In this document: positions 24,380 through 35,778 of the stretch, in pieces
Numbering within the stretch: the first letter of the stretch is position 1
Layout of the letters: every line of letters starts with the position of its first letter
Source: Chlorocebus sabaeus
Taxonomy: Eukaryota; Chordata; Mammalia; Primates; Cercopithecidae
Reading direction: 5' to 3'
Length of the DNA stretch: 64,000 bases
NCBI RefSeq assembly: GCF_047675955.1
Contig: NC_132914.1
Span: 42,557,521-42,621,520, forward strand
The notes under the pieces: model-generated
The model's database searches: none
The model's input: only the letters and a program-made list of their open reading frames with translations
What the model was told of the DNA's origin: nothing
Made by a program: the position numbers and the translations under genes

Positions 24380-24560
24380 CTAAACACTTTATACATATTA
24401 ACTCATTTATCTTCACAATAATACTATAAGGTTGGTACTATTATCCCAGTTTTACTGATGGGGCACATAGAATTTAAATAACTTTCCTAAGGTGGTACAA
24501 TTGTCAGAGTGATGAGGCTGGGATGCAATGATCCAAGCTGGATGATTCCAAAGCTTTGCT
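24380..24560 (-). mobile_element. MIR SINE, right piece
   Basis: Antisense MIR text: 'cactttatacatattaactc', 'gttggtactattatcccag', 'aactttcctaaggtggtac' and 'ggctgggatgcaatgatcc'. It was continuous with 22090-22116 before Tigger1 inserted. Confidence 0.75.
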
Positions 24561-24803
24561 GTTAACCTTTAAGTTCAACTAGCTTCCCTTCATGAACCTA
24601 ATATTCCATGCTATATTGTGTCAACTGGTTATCCTTAGATGCAAATGAGGCTGAAAAACAAGTATTCCATTTTTCTTTAGTGCATGGTAGCAACGAATAT
24701 TTGAGTCAAGAATTACTGTTGTTTCAGCAAACTTGCTTGCCACAGCCAGAGAGGAGGCAATTGGAAACATCTAGAGGTGAAATTATGTGAAATTTAATGA
24801 AAT

Positions 24804-25109
24804 GGGTCAGGCAAGGTGGCTCATACCTGTAATTCTAGCACTTTGGGAGGCCGAGGTGGGAGGATTGCCTGAGCTCAGGAGTTTGAGACCAGCCTGGGCA
24901 ACATAGGGAGACCCCATCTGTACAAAAAAAATCAAAAACATTATTTGGGTGTGGTGGCATGCTCCTGTGGTCCCAGCTTCTTGAGAGACTGAGGTCGGAG
25001 GATCACTTTAGCCCAGGAGGTCAAGGCTGCCGTGAGCTGTTATTGTGCCACCACACTCCAGCCTGGGTGACAGAGTAAATCTTTGTCTCAAGAAAAAAAA
25101 AAAAAAAAA
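24804..25109 (+). mobile_element. AluJ-type, full length
   Basis: A diverged dimeric Alu with J-type text ('agcctgggcaacatagggag', 'aggatcactttagcccagg') and an A17 tail. A short atgaaatg repeat at both ends is a plausible target duplication. Confidence 0.82.
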
Positions 25110-25194
25110 GATGAAATGAATGGCAAAAAGATTTAAATGAAGAAAGAAAATGTTGAACTACCGGGTTGAATCTGTAGGACTGGATGATTTTATA

Positions 25195-25425
25195 GGGCAG
25201 TTCTTAACTGGAGATAACTGGAGACAGTCTCCCCCTCCCCAGGGGACATTTGGCAATGTCTGGATATTTTTGGGGATTGTCACAACATGGGAAGGGGTTC
25301 CCTACTGGTATCTAGCAGGTAAAGGCCAAGGATGCTGCTAAACATTCTACAATGTGCAGAACCTCTCCCACAACAAACAATTATCTGGCCCAAAATGTCA
25401 GTAGTGCTGAGACTGAAACCTTCAG
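25195..25425 (+). mobile_element. Ancient MER-type DNA transposon remnant
   Basis: Contains the widespread pattern 'aggggacatttggcaatgtc', 'ggatgctgctaaacattcta' and 'caattatctggcccaaaatg'. I recognise this as a common non-autonomous DNA element but cannot give the exact family. Confidence 0.55.
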
Positions 25426-25849
25426 TTACAGAGGATAAAAGAAGAATGTAGGATCACTTCATTTTCTGGTTTGGTGACCGGGGAAGATGCCCACTTACCA
25501 AAATGGAGACTTAAAGGAAGAACAACAGGTTTTACATCAGGGTCTGAACAAAAAGATGGAAATAGATCTGCTGGTTATTTATGGAATGTTCCAGGAGGAA
25601 TATTTAGTGAGAAGAGAAATTACTTAAGAACAAAGTGCAGCAGGATGCCAACATTTAAGGAAATGAATAAAAGAGGACCTGTGAGAGACTGAAAATAAAC
25701 AGCCAGGATTTGAAGACAAACCAAGAGAAAATGGTGTCATGGAAGACACAGGAGAGAGTTTCAGAAAGAAATGATAGCAGACTTTGGTAAAGAACTGCTG
25801 TATACTCAACAGTTTAATTTTCCAACTGGAAGACACCTGCAATGCATGT
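25426..25849. other. Unique sequence, no gene seen
   Basis: No repeat is recognised. The open frame 25471-25692 has no domain. Confidence 0.5.
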
Positions 25850-26095
25850 TCCAGCCTTCCTTGCAGGCTGTGTTATGGTCAATGGAATAAAGGTAGAAGT
25901 GATAAATTTCTCCCTGGCCCTGCCCCCTTCTAACAGCTCAAACAATCTTCCACACTCTTCGCTCCTCAGCTGCCAGATGCAGAGCTCCAGTGGAGGGCCT
26001 TAAGTCCATAAGAGATGTTGGAGCCACAAGATGAAAGGAGCCTAAGGACCCAGGTCACCACAGGGAATGCCAACAAACAAATACATGAGGAGATC
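25850..26095 (+). mobile_element. Ancient LTR-like remnant (MaLR/ERVL type)
   Basis: Shows the order 'ttccagccttccttgcaggc', 'ggtcaatggaataaagg' and 'gatgaaaggagcctaagga', which resembles old LTR repeats. The assignment is tentative. Confidence 0.35.
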
Positions 26096-26680
26096 ATGAC
26101 CTAAATGAAAACTAAACTTTTATTGGTAATCCCATTAAGATTTAGGAATTGGTTTCCACAGCTTATCCTCACCGACCTTAATATACTAACTCTAAAAATG
26201 CCTCAGACCAAAAAAATAAATAACTTGATCATGAGTGACTTGGGCAAGAGCCTCTTTTCATGGGGGCAAGGGAGCCAGAAACTAGTTTGTGGACTGCTGA
26301 ATGCCAGTAGAAGGTAAAAAGGTGGCAATGGGGAGGTTGAAGAAACACAAAGGGAAAGCTAAAGGAAATCATGTGATTAAAAGAAGAGTCAAGGATATTT
26401 ATATGATGAGAGAAAAGGGGCACTGCAGAGGAGAGGCTGAAGGTTAAGGATAGATGGGGGTGTTTAAGGAAGCAAAGTTCTTGAGGAGGAAGGAAAAAGT
26501 AGGATCCATAGTCCTAGTGGGGCAATTAAAATTGAACAAAGAAGGGGCAACACTTTTCCTCACATGAGAGAAAAGAGATAAAAATGGATTCAGAGAGACT
26601 TTGTGAGAAGGGGAAAGAAAAACATTAGAATTCTTGCCTCATGATTTCTGGATTTTTTTCTGGTGAAGCAGCTGTGAGTA
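26096..26680. other. Purine-rich unique or ancient-repeat DNA, no gene seen
   Basis: A GA-rich stretch resembling old, unassigned dispersed repeats. No coding or RNA feature is seen. Confidence 0.4.
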
Positions 26681-26682
26681 TA

Positions 26683-26757
26683 GAGGAAAGAAAATGGGCT
26701 CTGTGTTAAGAGATCTGGGTTTGAAATTCATCTGTACAACTGATTAGCTCTGTGTGG
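26683..26757 (+). mobile_element. MIR SINE, 5' piece split by an LTR
   Basis: 'agatctgggtttgaaattca' and 'gattagctctgtgtgg' match the tRNA-derived part of MIR. The rest continues at 27176. Confidence 0.65.
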
Positions 26758-27165
26758 TAGATCAATTTCATTTATAGTCCAAACTTTTAAGTTCCCTCCC
26801 CACTACAGTTTTGTAGTTCACTCCCATTCTGACTCTGGGCTTAATCATGGGACTTATTTCATCCCATGGGATAGCAAGCAGAGGCTTGAAGGACACTTGT
26901 GTGTTTCTACTTCCTTTCATGAACTCTTGTTAATATGTGAAAATAGACCTGGTGTAGCCCATGGGAGGAGATAAGAGACCACATGGAGCAAAGCGGGATT
27001 GTCCCAAGATCCCAGCTGACCTGCCAACTGACAGCAGATGCATGACTGAGTCCAGACCAGAGCAGCAGAACCAGCCAATGGACTCAGAACTCAAAAGAAA
27101 TTACTCTAGTAAATTATTTTAAGCCAATAAATTGGGGTGGTTTGTTATACAAGTATACTGGACAC
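26758..27165 (+). mobile_element. MLT1-type LTR inserted in a MIR
   Basis: Landmarks are 'gaggcttgaaggacacttgt', 'gagaccacatggagcaaag', 'ccagctgacctgccaactg', 'gcatgactgagtccagacca' and a 3' 'ttaagccaataaattggggt'. Confidence 0.7.
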
Positions 27166-27175
27166 TCATGGAACA

Positions 27176-27305
27176 GTTGTTTAACCTCTCTTAGAATCCA
27201 TTTTCTCTTAGGTGAAATGGGATATTTATCCCTAACTCATAGCACTATTTTGATGTGTAAATACGATAATGCATTCAAAATATCTTGCTCAGCATCTGAC
27301 ACTTA
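27176..27305 (+). mobile_element. MIR SINE, 3' piece
   Basis: 'gtttaacctctcttagaatc', 'ggtgaaatgggatatttatc' and 'cagcatctgacac' continue the MIR interrupted at 26757. Confidence 0.65.
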
Positions 27306-27448
27306 AAAGCAAATCAGAGTAATTGTTAACAGAAAGTTTAAAATGAGGTCATCAGCTGAGATTGAGGGCAAGAGACTAGAGTCTGCTGTAGTAAGGAGAG
27401 GAGCTAGGGGAAGGTCTGGAATAACCATCTGAGAAGAGAATGTATGAA

Positions 27449-27600
27449 TGTATTAGTCTGTTTTCACATGGCTGTAAAGAACTGCCCAATGCTGGATAAT
27501 TTATAAAGAAAAGGCGTTTAATTGATTCATAGTTCTGCAGGGTTGGGAAGGCCTCAGGAAACTTACAACAATCATGGCGGGAGGGGAAGAGGCACATCTT
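27449..27600 (-). mobile_element. MST/THE1-type LTR, left half (split by the RACGAP1 retrocopy)
   Basis: Begins tgtattagtctgttttcac, the antisense end of MST/THE1 LTRs. It stops at the retrocopy insertion point and resumes at 30688. Together the halves make a solo LTR of about 390 bp. Confidence 0.88.
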
Positions 27601-30600
27601 TTTTGTTTTGTTTTGTTTTCCATGTTGAAAAAGCCATTTACTTTTTTCCAAATATTATTCTAAATAGGTGTTTTATAGATAAGGGTCAATATAAAGTCAA
27701 ACATTCTATAGAAGGAAATCATTTTTACAGAAATTAAGAATAATTTTAACAGAAGAAAACCCTAACATCTGTCTAGATGTGGTTGTGTTCCATGGGAAAA
27801 TTTCAGCATCCAAAGTGCAAAGAAAAAATGACTGTGGCTTTTCTTACCACATAAAATATTGACCATCTTCCTTATAGGCTATTCTTTATTGTTACTTGAG
27901 ATGCCAAAGGACGACATATTGATCTTTAGAAGTTGGGCTCCACTGGACAAGATTGGGAGTATGGGGGTCAAGCATCAGAATGAATTCAATTTTAAAAGAA
28001 AAACTGACTTTGACCCCAAGTTAACCCAAAGTTCAGCCAATGGCATAGTAGAGATAAATACAAGTTGTACTTTCACATTTACAAGGTTGTGCCACTCAAC
28101 ACTATTAAAGACCTAATCATCCAAATTAAAGCTACGCATACTCCCATCACTAGTTCTGTCCTCAATGCATCTCATTTTTATGAAAGCTCCATATTATAGC
28201 TCTGTTCATAATGGGGAATGAGAATTTCCAGTTCTTAGAAGGAGGCATCCTAAATCTTCTGGTGTAATCCTTTCTTTGCCCCACCCTCCCACTTCCCACC
28301 CTGAGACAAGTCAATCTTATCAGATACGTAGGGTTTTTGTCATTGTCTCATGGAAATCAGTTATAAATGAAACTAGAGAAAGATCATTCATTCCATGAGC
28401 AGCATTTGACTTTAAGCCAAAGGAATAATAACCCCCCTTCCCCCAAAAGAATCACAATCAATTCCATACTAACCCTGCTACCCTTGGAAAGATCTCTCAT
28501 CTAATAGCTCCCAACAATGACCAGAACAAGGTACTGATATTATGTGACTCATGGAGAAGGAAGGGGAGATACATGTAATTTTAGTAAAACCCTCATGCAA
28601 AATTAAACTTGAATAAAAGCCTGGAGAATGCTAAAAGTAGTAATGAGTACAGGAGGCTGCAGAGCAGAGAGTACAGGTGTGTCCTTTCTTATAGTCAGTC
28701 AGTGCTGGGAGTAATAGGCAGATGTGACTTCACTCGAACATTGAAGAAGTAAAACAGTTGCCTTGTCGTCCTAGGTTGGTGGCAGACTTGCTTTTGCTTC
28801 CAAATCTGGGAGTGTTCTTTGTGAGGGTGGAACTGACTCTCTGTGACAGGGAACTCAATGAAGGAGTCTTGAGAAGCTGATGTCCAGGAGTGGTCACAGA
28901 TGCCAGTAAACTCACTTTAATATCTGGTGTCTGTGATGTTGAAAAGGCATTTGAGTTTTCAATGACATGTAGGGGGTCAATGTTCTCTTGCTCCACTATG
29001 GTGAACTGACTCCAATACTCCAGGGGCAAGGAAAGCAGGCACTTGACCACCTTGAGTTGACACTTGATGTCCTGTAACATTGTAACTGGGTCTGGATTGG
29101 GCACAGCATGGGCCACTATTATAGGGCAAAGACTTTAGCCAGATTGGCAGCATTCATTTTAGTCTCTGGACTCTGAGCTACTCTGCAAGTGAATCGTGAG
29201 GAAAGCCAGTGTGTCCCTGTTGACCTGGAGCAGTTCACTAACAGCCTGGTACATGGCAGCTATGCTGTTGTCTTCATCTGTGATTTCTGCTGCTTCCATA
29301 AAAGCTTTGTTTAGGCGAAAGGTTCTTTGAAGTTTCGAAGAAAGTGTTTTAGAAGGCTTCAGATAGCGTGGATATCATCCACTTTGCTGAGGAGAGGTAC
29401 AGTTTTCACTCTGAGGAATTTCTCTTTCAGCTTTTACTGTGCGGTCACCGCCCGAGATCCTACACAGGCCTGTCTCAGTAAGACCACTCTGCTCAATCTC
29501 GTTTACACAATGCACAACAATGGAGGGGATCATTGGAGAGGTCTGGGATACAAAGTAAGCCAGCATACCCTCTCCAATCTTGACAGGTGTTCCTATCAGA
29601 GTACGAATGCAGGTAACGGGACAGTGGTCCCGACATTCTGGATGACAGACCACACAACAGTCTCCACACTTCAGAGATAGTTTCCCAAATTTTATCTGCT
29701 TTCCACATGGAACATAGAATTCAGGTTTAATAACCGTCTTAGAGACAAAGTCATGCAGGTACATCCCTCTGTTACTCTGTGGCGTGCCCACATTGTCTCA
29801 GTTCTTGGCTCCAGCTGCCTGCTGTTCAGGGTGGGGTCACTGTTCCAAGGTTGTAAAGTACCTGTTTTCTTTTGGCTCCTGATCCAATATGGCACAGTCT
29901 CAATAGTGGACACAGCTTTGATGGGCCCGCCATCTCTGGGAACAGTCACGGTAGTTTTTGCAACTATGGATTCATTCCCCCGGTCTACTGTGGAGCCAAT
30001 GGAACGGGTTTTCTTTACAGGTCCAGAGGGACCATCAACAAACTGTCGGCTACTAGAGCGCCTCTTTTCTCTCTTCTTCAGCTTGACAGTCTTCATCAAA
30101 AAAGAGTCTCAATCCAGTGATTCATCAGTCTTGTCAAAGCTGATATCTGATAAAATGGAACCAGATTCATCGATGATTGATAGTCTTTTGTTCCCAGCAT
30201 TGCTGCTGGATGGTTGGCCTCTGTTGAGAAAAGCCAAAGCTGATTTTTGCTCCCCACTTAGTTGGCCAGATATGTCACACATGAACATCTCTCGAATCAG
30301 CTGAATCTGTCATTCCAGCTTTTGGCAGTCAGCCTCAGCTCTCCGTTTGGATGTCTGCATCCACCTGATTATATGCATGCTTCAGCTTAACATCCAGAGC
30401 ATTTCACTCAGTCTCTGCTTTTATCAAAAGATCCTTGTATTTCCCCCAGCTCATAGTCCTCTCCTACTTTTTAAAGAAATCCTCAAAGTCCTTCACCAGC
30501 TGGATAAATTGCAGTTCGTTTCCTTCACTGAGAATCTCCGCCCCGCGCACAAGCTGCTCAAACAGATTCTGCATATTCAGTATAGTAGTATCCATCTTTT

Positions 30601-30687
30601 TCCGTCAGCCTGGCCTCACCTGGGCAGCCCTTCACTTCGCTCTGCGCCTCAACCAATGGCAGAGCAGCGGCCGCGCGGCCAGCTCCT
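27601..30687 (-). pseudogene. RACGAP1P: RACGAP1 processed pseudogene (RACGAP1P)
   Basis: An intronless, near full-length copy of RACGAP1 mRNA on the minus strand. RACGAP1 (MgcRacGAP) is the Rho-family GAP of the centralspindlin complex in cytokinesis. The copy has a GC-rich 5' leader (30687-30596), an ATG at 30595 and a coding-derived part ending with TGA at 28732-28730. A 3' UTR and a degenerate A-rich tail (27601-27619) follow. Recognisable pieces are the N-terminal coiled-coil part, a Lys/Arg-rich linker (30099 leftwards), the C1 zinc-finger region (29755-29605, HDFVSKT..C..C) and the RhoGAP start with the GL-RISG arginine-finger motif near 29460. The C-terminal tail spans 29116-28730. Several frameshifts and stops break the frame. 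The 12-bp sequence gaggcacatctt flanks it (27589-27600 and 30688-30699). A human RACGAP1P lies near DBX2 on chromosome 12, as I recall. Confidence 0.93.
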
Positions 30688-30923
30688 GAGGCACATCTTA
30701 ACATGGCGGCAGATGAGAGAGAGCAAGCGTGAGAAGGAGGAACTATCAGACAGTTATAAAACCATCAGATCTCGTGAAAACTCACTATCAGGAGAACAGC
30801 ATGGGGAACAGCGCCCCCATGAGCCAATCACCTCCCACCAGGTCTATCCCTCCGCAACTGGGGATTATGGGATTCACGATTCAAGATGAGATTTGGATGG
30901 GAGCGCAAAACCTAACCATATCA
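30688..30923 (-). mobile_element. MST/THE1-type LTR, right half
   Basis: Resumes with the duplicated 12 bp, then 'accatcagatctcgtgaaaa', and ends ...aaccatatca. It is continuous with 27449-27600. Confidence 0.88.
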
Positions 30924-31457
30924 GACAGAAAAATGCCAGATAATACAGTAGATCTCAGCTGAGGCCTCAGACCATGAATTTTTAGTGGCTTTTTAATAGG
31001 CCATACTATTGTGTACTTTTCTCCAAAAGGACCCAAGACTAGAAGGGAGAGTTGGACTGTTTCATAGTAACAGTTCTGCAGGCAGGCTCTGGAAAAATAA
31101 CCCAGGAGCAATAAGCATGAGTAAAGATATGCATTTTGTAGGGTAGACTGGAAAGGGAAGATAGGAGGAACCCTGAGAAGTTAGGGGACCAACAATCTCA
31201 GTAGGGTATAAAATTTGTGAATCATAAATGCCAAAGTGAGAGCACTGGTGAAAGAAATGATTGTGAGCAGTGAGGTGGCTGCAAATGTTACAATTTCAGA
31301 GGCAGAGCAGTTCAAGTTAATGAAACGTTCTAAGATAATGGTAATGAGAGTGAGAGGCTAAAGTGGCAACAATTCCAAGCCAATACGTTTGACAAAGGGA
31401 TATCTGAGGTGGAGACAATAGATGGAATATCCCCATGGACACTGAATTCACCAAGGA
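30924..31457. other. Unique spacer between two MST LTRs
   Basis: No gene or repeat is recognised; the stretch is purine-rich like 26096-26680. Confidence 0.4.
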
Positions 31458-31838
31458 TGTTACATTACTCTGTTCTCACACAGCTATAAAGAACTACGAG
31501 AGACTGGGTAATTTATGAAAAGAGGTTTAATTGACTCAGTTCCACAGGCTGTATAGGAAGCATGCTTGCAAGGCCTTAGGAAACTTATAATCACGGTAGA
31601 AGGTGAAGGGGGAAACAACAACCTTCTTCACATGGTAGCAGAAGAGAGAAAGTGCACAAGAGGAGAAGTGCCACACACTTTTAAACCATCAGATCTTGTG
31701 AGAACTCACTATCAGGAGAACAGCATGGGGGAAATCTGCCCCTATGATCCAATCACCTCCCACCAGGTCCCTCCTCCAACATTGAGAATTACAATTCAAC
31801 ATGAGATTTGTGTGGGGACACAGAGCCAAACCATATGG
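31458..31838 (-). mobile_element. MST/THE1-type solo LTR
   Basis: Antisense LTR from 'tgttacattactctgttctc' to '...gccaaaccatatgg'. The end is mutated and I find no clear 5-bp target duplication. Confidence 0.85.
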
Positions 31839-31841
31839 GAT

Positions 31842-32402
31842 ATGAAACCAGCTTCCTACACACAGTAGACATTACGGCTAACGGACAGCTCCAGCACCTC
31901 TCAAAATTTTGTTAGTAACTTAATTCTTTCTCCTATTCCAGTTCAAAAGATTCTAGCAGAGGACTTTGGTGACATGCCTGTGCTTAGACCTAGAGAGGAA
32001 GAGTATGATGACTAAAAACAAATGACTAAAGTGAGAAAAAACCAATTTCCCAAAAGATGAAATGCTGTTCCCAGAAGAATGAAGTGGAAGTTAGTATATT
32101 ACAAAAGAAAACAAGCAAATTACACCTACATGTCTACCACATTTGCAAGACTGTAATGTTGTTCACACAGAATCTGTTGTTTAACCCTCCTATCTCCTAG
32201 AACCCATATTGTGTGGTCTGTAAATATTCCCCAGTAAAAGGAACCAGGACTCTCTGGAGAAACAGCTGAATCCACCTCTGCAGCAGGATGAGCTTGGAAG
32301 ATCTAGCCATATAAGGAAGCAAGAAAGCTATCTGGGATCACATCAAAAAGACACAGGAGCCCAGTTGAAGGTACTGCCACTAGGACAAGATGGGGCAGCT
32401 TG
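31842..32402. other. Unique spacer, no gene seen
   Basis: No repeat or coding feature is recognised. Confidence 0.4.
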
Positions 32403-32407
32403 AGTAT

Positions 32408-32771
32408 TGTATTAGTTTGTTTTCACATTACTGATAAAGACATACCCAAGATTGGGCAGTTTACCAAAGAAAGAAGTTTCATTGGACTTACAGTGCCACG
32501 TGGCTGGAGAGGCCTCAGAATCATGGCATAAGGCAAAAAGCACATCTTACATCGCAGCAGGCAAGAGAGAGAATGAGAACCTAGCTAAACATGTTTCCCT
32601 TATCAAATCATCAGATCTTGTGAGACTTATTTACTACCATGAGAACAGTATGGGAGAAACCACCCCCATGAGTCAGTTATCTCCCACTGGGTCCCTCCCA
32701 CAACACATGGGAATTATGGGAGTACGATTCAAGATGAGATATGGGTGAGGACACAGAGCCAAACCATATCA
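32408..32771 (-). mobile_element. MST-type solo LTR with target-site duplication
   Basis: Antisense LTR from tgtattagtttgttttcac to ...aaaccatatca. AGTAT flanks it on both sides (32403-32407 and 32772-32776), which proves an independent insertion. Confidence 0.9.
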
Positions 32772-32776
32772 AGTAT

Positions 32777-33180
32777 GAAAAGGAATAATGACTATAATGG
32801 ACCGAAATACCTCAAGTAGGTTAAAAATCCATGAGTCAAAAACGGTAATTTTTTTTAAAAAACTCATTAGCTCCCTTGGAATGTTATGGTACCAATTCAC
32901 TACTATGAAAATAACAAATACATGGAAATACATGTTCATCGTGTATTTTAGCATAAGCAAATAATTTATAGGGGGTAAGTGCTCCTTTACAGAAGAATTT
33001 AAGTGTAGACCAATAAATGCAGAAGTAATGATAGAATTGGTGTATCATCATTACCTGAAAGATAGGCATATTGAGAAGGCAACACTTGACTCTATTGATC
33101 AATTTAATATGACAAAATAGACAACCTGATAATTGTATTGTATGTTAGCTTATAAAGGCCCCGGTTAGTGACCTCTATGC
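32777..33180. other. Unique spacer, no gene seen
   Basis: AT-rich, with no recognised repeat or coding feature. Confidence 0.4.
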
Positions 33181-33285
33181 ATCCAGTCTCTCACACTCCA
33201 ACTTTGAACTCAGTCATGTGACTTCCTTTGGCCAACAGACAGTAAGCAAGGGCTTGACAAAGCACTTGTGAGTTTCTTCTGCCTT
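33181..33285 (+). mobile_element. MLT1-like LTR fragment, left side of the MST provirus
   Basis: 'gtcatgtgacttcctttggc' and 'gcaagggcttgacaaagcac' match MLT1 text. The rest appears to resume at about 35779, so the MST provirus inserted into it. Confidence 0.5.
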
Positions 33286-33656
33286 TGTATTAGTCTGTTC
33301 TCATGCTGCTATAAAGAACTGCCCAAGAGTGAGTAATTTCTAAAGGAAACAGGTTTAATTGACTCACAGTTCTGCAGGGCTGTGGAGGCTCCAGGAAACA
33401 CAATTATGGCAGAAGGAGAAGCAAACATGTCCTTCTTCACGTGGTGGCAGGGAGGAGAAGTACTGAACAAAGGGGGAAAAGCCCCTTATAAAACCATCAG
33501 ATCTCGTGAGAACTCACTCACTGTCACAAGAACAGCATGAGGATAACCGCTCCCATGATTCAATAACCTCCCAGTGAGTCCTTCCCACGACATGTGGGGA
33601 TGATGGGAATTACAATTCAAGATGAGATTTGGGTGAGGACACAGACAAACCATATA
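33286..33656 (-). mobile_element. MST/THE1-type LTR (left LTR of provirus)
   Basis: Antisense LTR from tgtattagtctgttctcatg to ...gacaaaccatata. It is joined directly to MaLR internal sequence on its right. Confidence 0.88.
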
Positions 33657-34930
33657 ATTCTCATGTTCTCACATTTCAAAACTATACCTTCCCAACAGTT
33701 CCCCAAAGTCTTAACTCATTCTAGCATTAATACAGAAGTCCAAGTGCAAAGTCTCATCTGAGACAAGGCAAATCCCTTCTGCCTATGAGCCTGTAAAATT
33801 GAAAAGCAAGTTAGTTACTTCCTAGGTACAATGGGGGTACAGGCATTGGGTAAATACACCCATTCCAAATGGGAGAAATTTGCCGGAACAACGGGGCTGC
33901 AGGCCTCATGCAAGTCCCAAATCCAATAGGGCAGTCATTAACCTTAAAGTTTCAAAATGAGTTCCTCTGACTCCATGTGTCATATCTAGGTCACACTGAT
34001 GTGAGAGAAGGGCTCCCATGGCCTTGGGCAACTCTACCGCTGTGACTTGGCAGGATACAGCCTCCTTTCAGCTTCTTTCATGGCTGGCATTGAATGTCTG
34101 TGGCTTTCCCAGGCACACGATGCAAGCTGTCAATGGATCTACCATTCTGGAGTCTGCAGGATGGTGGCCTCTTCTCATAGCTCCACAAGGCAGTGCCCCA
34201 GTAGAGACTCTGTAGGGTGGCTCCTGACCCCACATTTCCCTTCTGCACCACCCTAACAGAGGCTCTCCATGAGAGTTCCGGTCCTGCAACAAACTTCTGC
34301 CTAGACATCTAGGCATTTCCATATATCCTCTGAAATCTAGGCAGAGGTTCCCAAACTTCAATTCTTGAACTTCTGTGCACCCACATGCCCAACACCAAGT
34401 GAAAACTGCCAAGGCTTAGGACTTGCACCCTCTGAAGTAATGGCCTGAACTGTATGTTGGCAACTTTTAGCCATGACTGGAGCTGAAGCAGCTGGGATAC
34501 AGAGCATCACGTCCTAAGGCTGCACAGAGTGGGCGGGCCCTGGTCCTGGTCCACAGAACCATTTTTCCTTCCGAGGCCTCTGGGCCTATGATGGGAGGGG
34601 CTGCTGTGAAGGTTTCTGATATGCCCTGGAGACATTTTTCCCATTGTCTTGGTGATTACCATTCAGCTCCTCATTACTTATACAAATTTCTACAGCTGGC
34701 TTGAATTTCTCCCCAGAAAATGAGGTTTTCTTTTCTAGTGCATCATCTGGCTGCAAATTTTTCAAACTTTTATGCTCTGCTTTCTCTTGAAGGCTTTGCC
34801 ACTTAAAAATTTCTTTCACCAGATACCCTAAATTGCCTCTCTTAAGTTCAAAGTTCTTCAGATATCTAGGGCAGGGGCAAAATGCCACTAGTCTCTTTTC
34901 TAAAGCATAGCAAGAGTCACCTTTACTCCA
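33657..34930 (-). mobile_element. MST/THE1 internal region (non-coding MaLR), first part
   Basis: Recognised by 'ctgagacaaggcaaatccc', 'gcctatgagcctgtaaaatt', 'acaatgggggtacaggcatt' and 'ccctggagacatttttccc', which are standard MaLR internal text. MaLR internal regions in primates carry at most vestigial gag-like frames. The open pieces here (34412-34068 and 35080-34586) are short and include LTR text, so no functional protein is supported. Confidence 0.8.
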
Positions 34931-35281
34931 TGATATGGTTTGGCTCTGTGTCCCTACCCAAATCTCAACTTGAACTGTACTCCAATAATTCCCATGTATT
35001 GTGGGAGGGACCCAGTGGGACATAATTTGAATCATGGGGGCAGTTTCTCCCATAATGTTATGGTAGTGAATAAGTCTCATGAGATCTGATGGTTTTATCA
35101 GGGGTTTCTACTTTTGCATCTCTCCCATTTTCTCTTGCCTCCACCATGTAAGGAGTGCCTTTTGCCTCCTACCATGATTCTGAGGCCTCCCCAGCCATGT
35201 GGAACTATAAGTCCAATTAAACCTCTTTTTCTTCCCAGTACCAGCATGTCTTTATCAGCAGCATGAAAAGGGAATAATACA
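34931..35281 (+). mobile_element. MST-type LTR nested in the provirus, opposite orientation
   Basis: Sense LTR from tgatatggtttggctctgtg to ...gggaataataca. The sequence ctcca flanks it exactly (34926-34930 and 35282-35286), so it jumped into the existing internal region. Confidence 0.92.
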
Positions 35282-35521
35282 CTCCAGTTACCAAGAAGTT
35301 CCTCATCTCCATGTGAGACCACTTCAGCCTGGACTTCATTGTCCATATCACTATTAGCATTTGGTTAAAGAAGTCTCTAGGAAGTTCCAAAGTTTCCCAC
35401 ATTTTCCTCTCTTCTGAGCCCTTCAAACTGTTCCAACTTTTGCCTGTTACCAAGTTTTAAAGTTGCTTCCACATTTTGGGGTATCTTTACAGCAGCACCC
35501 CACTACTCAGTACCAATTTAC
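35282..35521 (-). mobile_element. MST/THE1 internal region, second part
   Basis: Continues the internal text ('aagttcctcatctccatgtg', 'ccacattttggggtatcttt') to '...actcagtaccaatttac' at the edge of the next LTR. Confidence 0.8.
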
Positions 35522-35778
35522 GGTACTAGTCCATTCTCACACTGCTATAAAGAACTGTCCAAAATGGGGTAATTTATAAAGGAAAGAAGTTTAATTGACT
35601 CACAGTTCCGCAGGACTGGGGAGTCCGCAGGAAACTTAAAATCATGGTGGAAGGGGAAGCAAACACGTCCTTCTTCACATGGTGGCAGTAAGGAGAAGTG
35701 CCAAGTAAAGGGGAAAAGCTCTTTATAAAACCATTAGATCGTTTGGGAACTCACTATCATGAAAACAGCATGAGGGTA
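35522..35778 (-). mobile_element. MST/THE1-type LTR (right LTR of provirus), truncated
   Basis: Begins ggtactagtccattctcac and stops at about 35778, leaving about 257 bp of an LTR normally near 370 bp. With the left LTR and internal part it makes a 2.5-kb MaLR provirus in minus orientation. Confidence 0.82.

Noticed and set aside
29753..30304. 183-codon plus-strand frame
   Set aside because: Antisense shadow of the RACGAP1 pseudogene.
34018..34412. Frames on both strands that look protein-like
   Set aside because: They lie in the MaLR internal region, which is repeat text and non-coding in primates.
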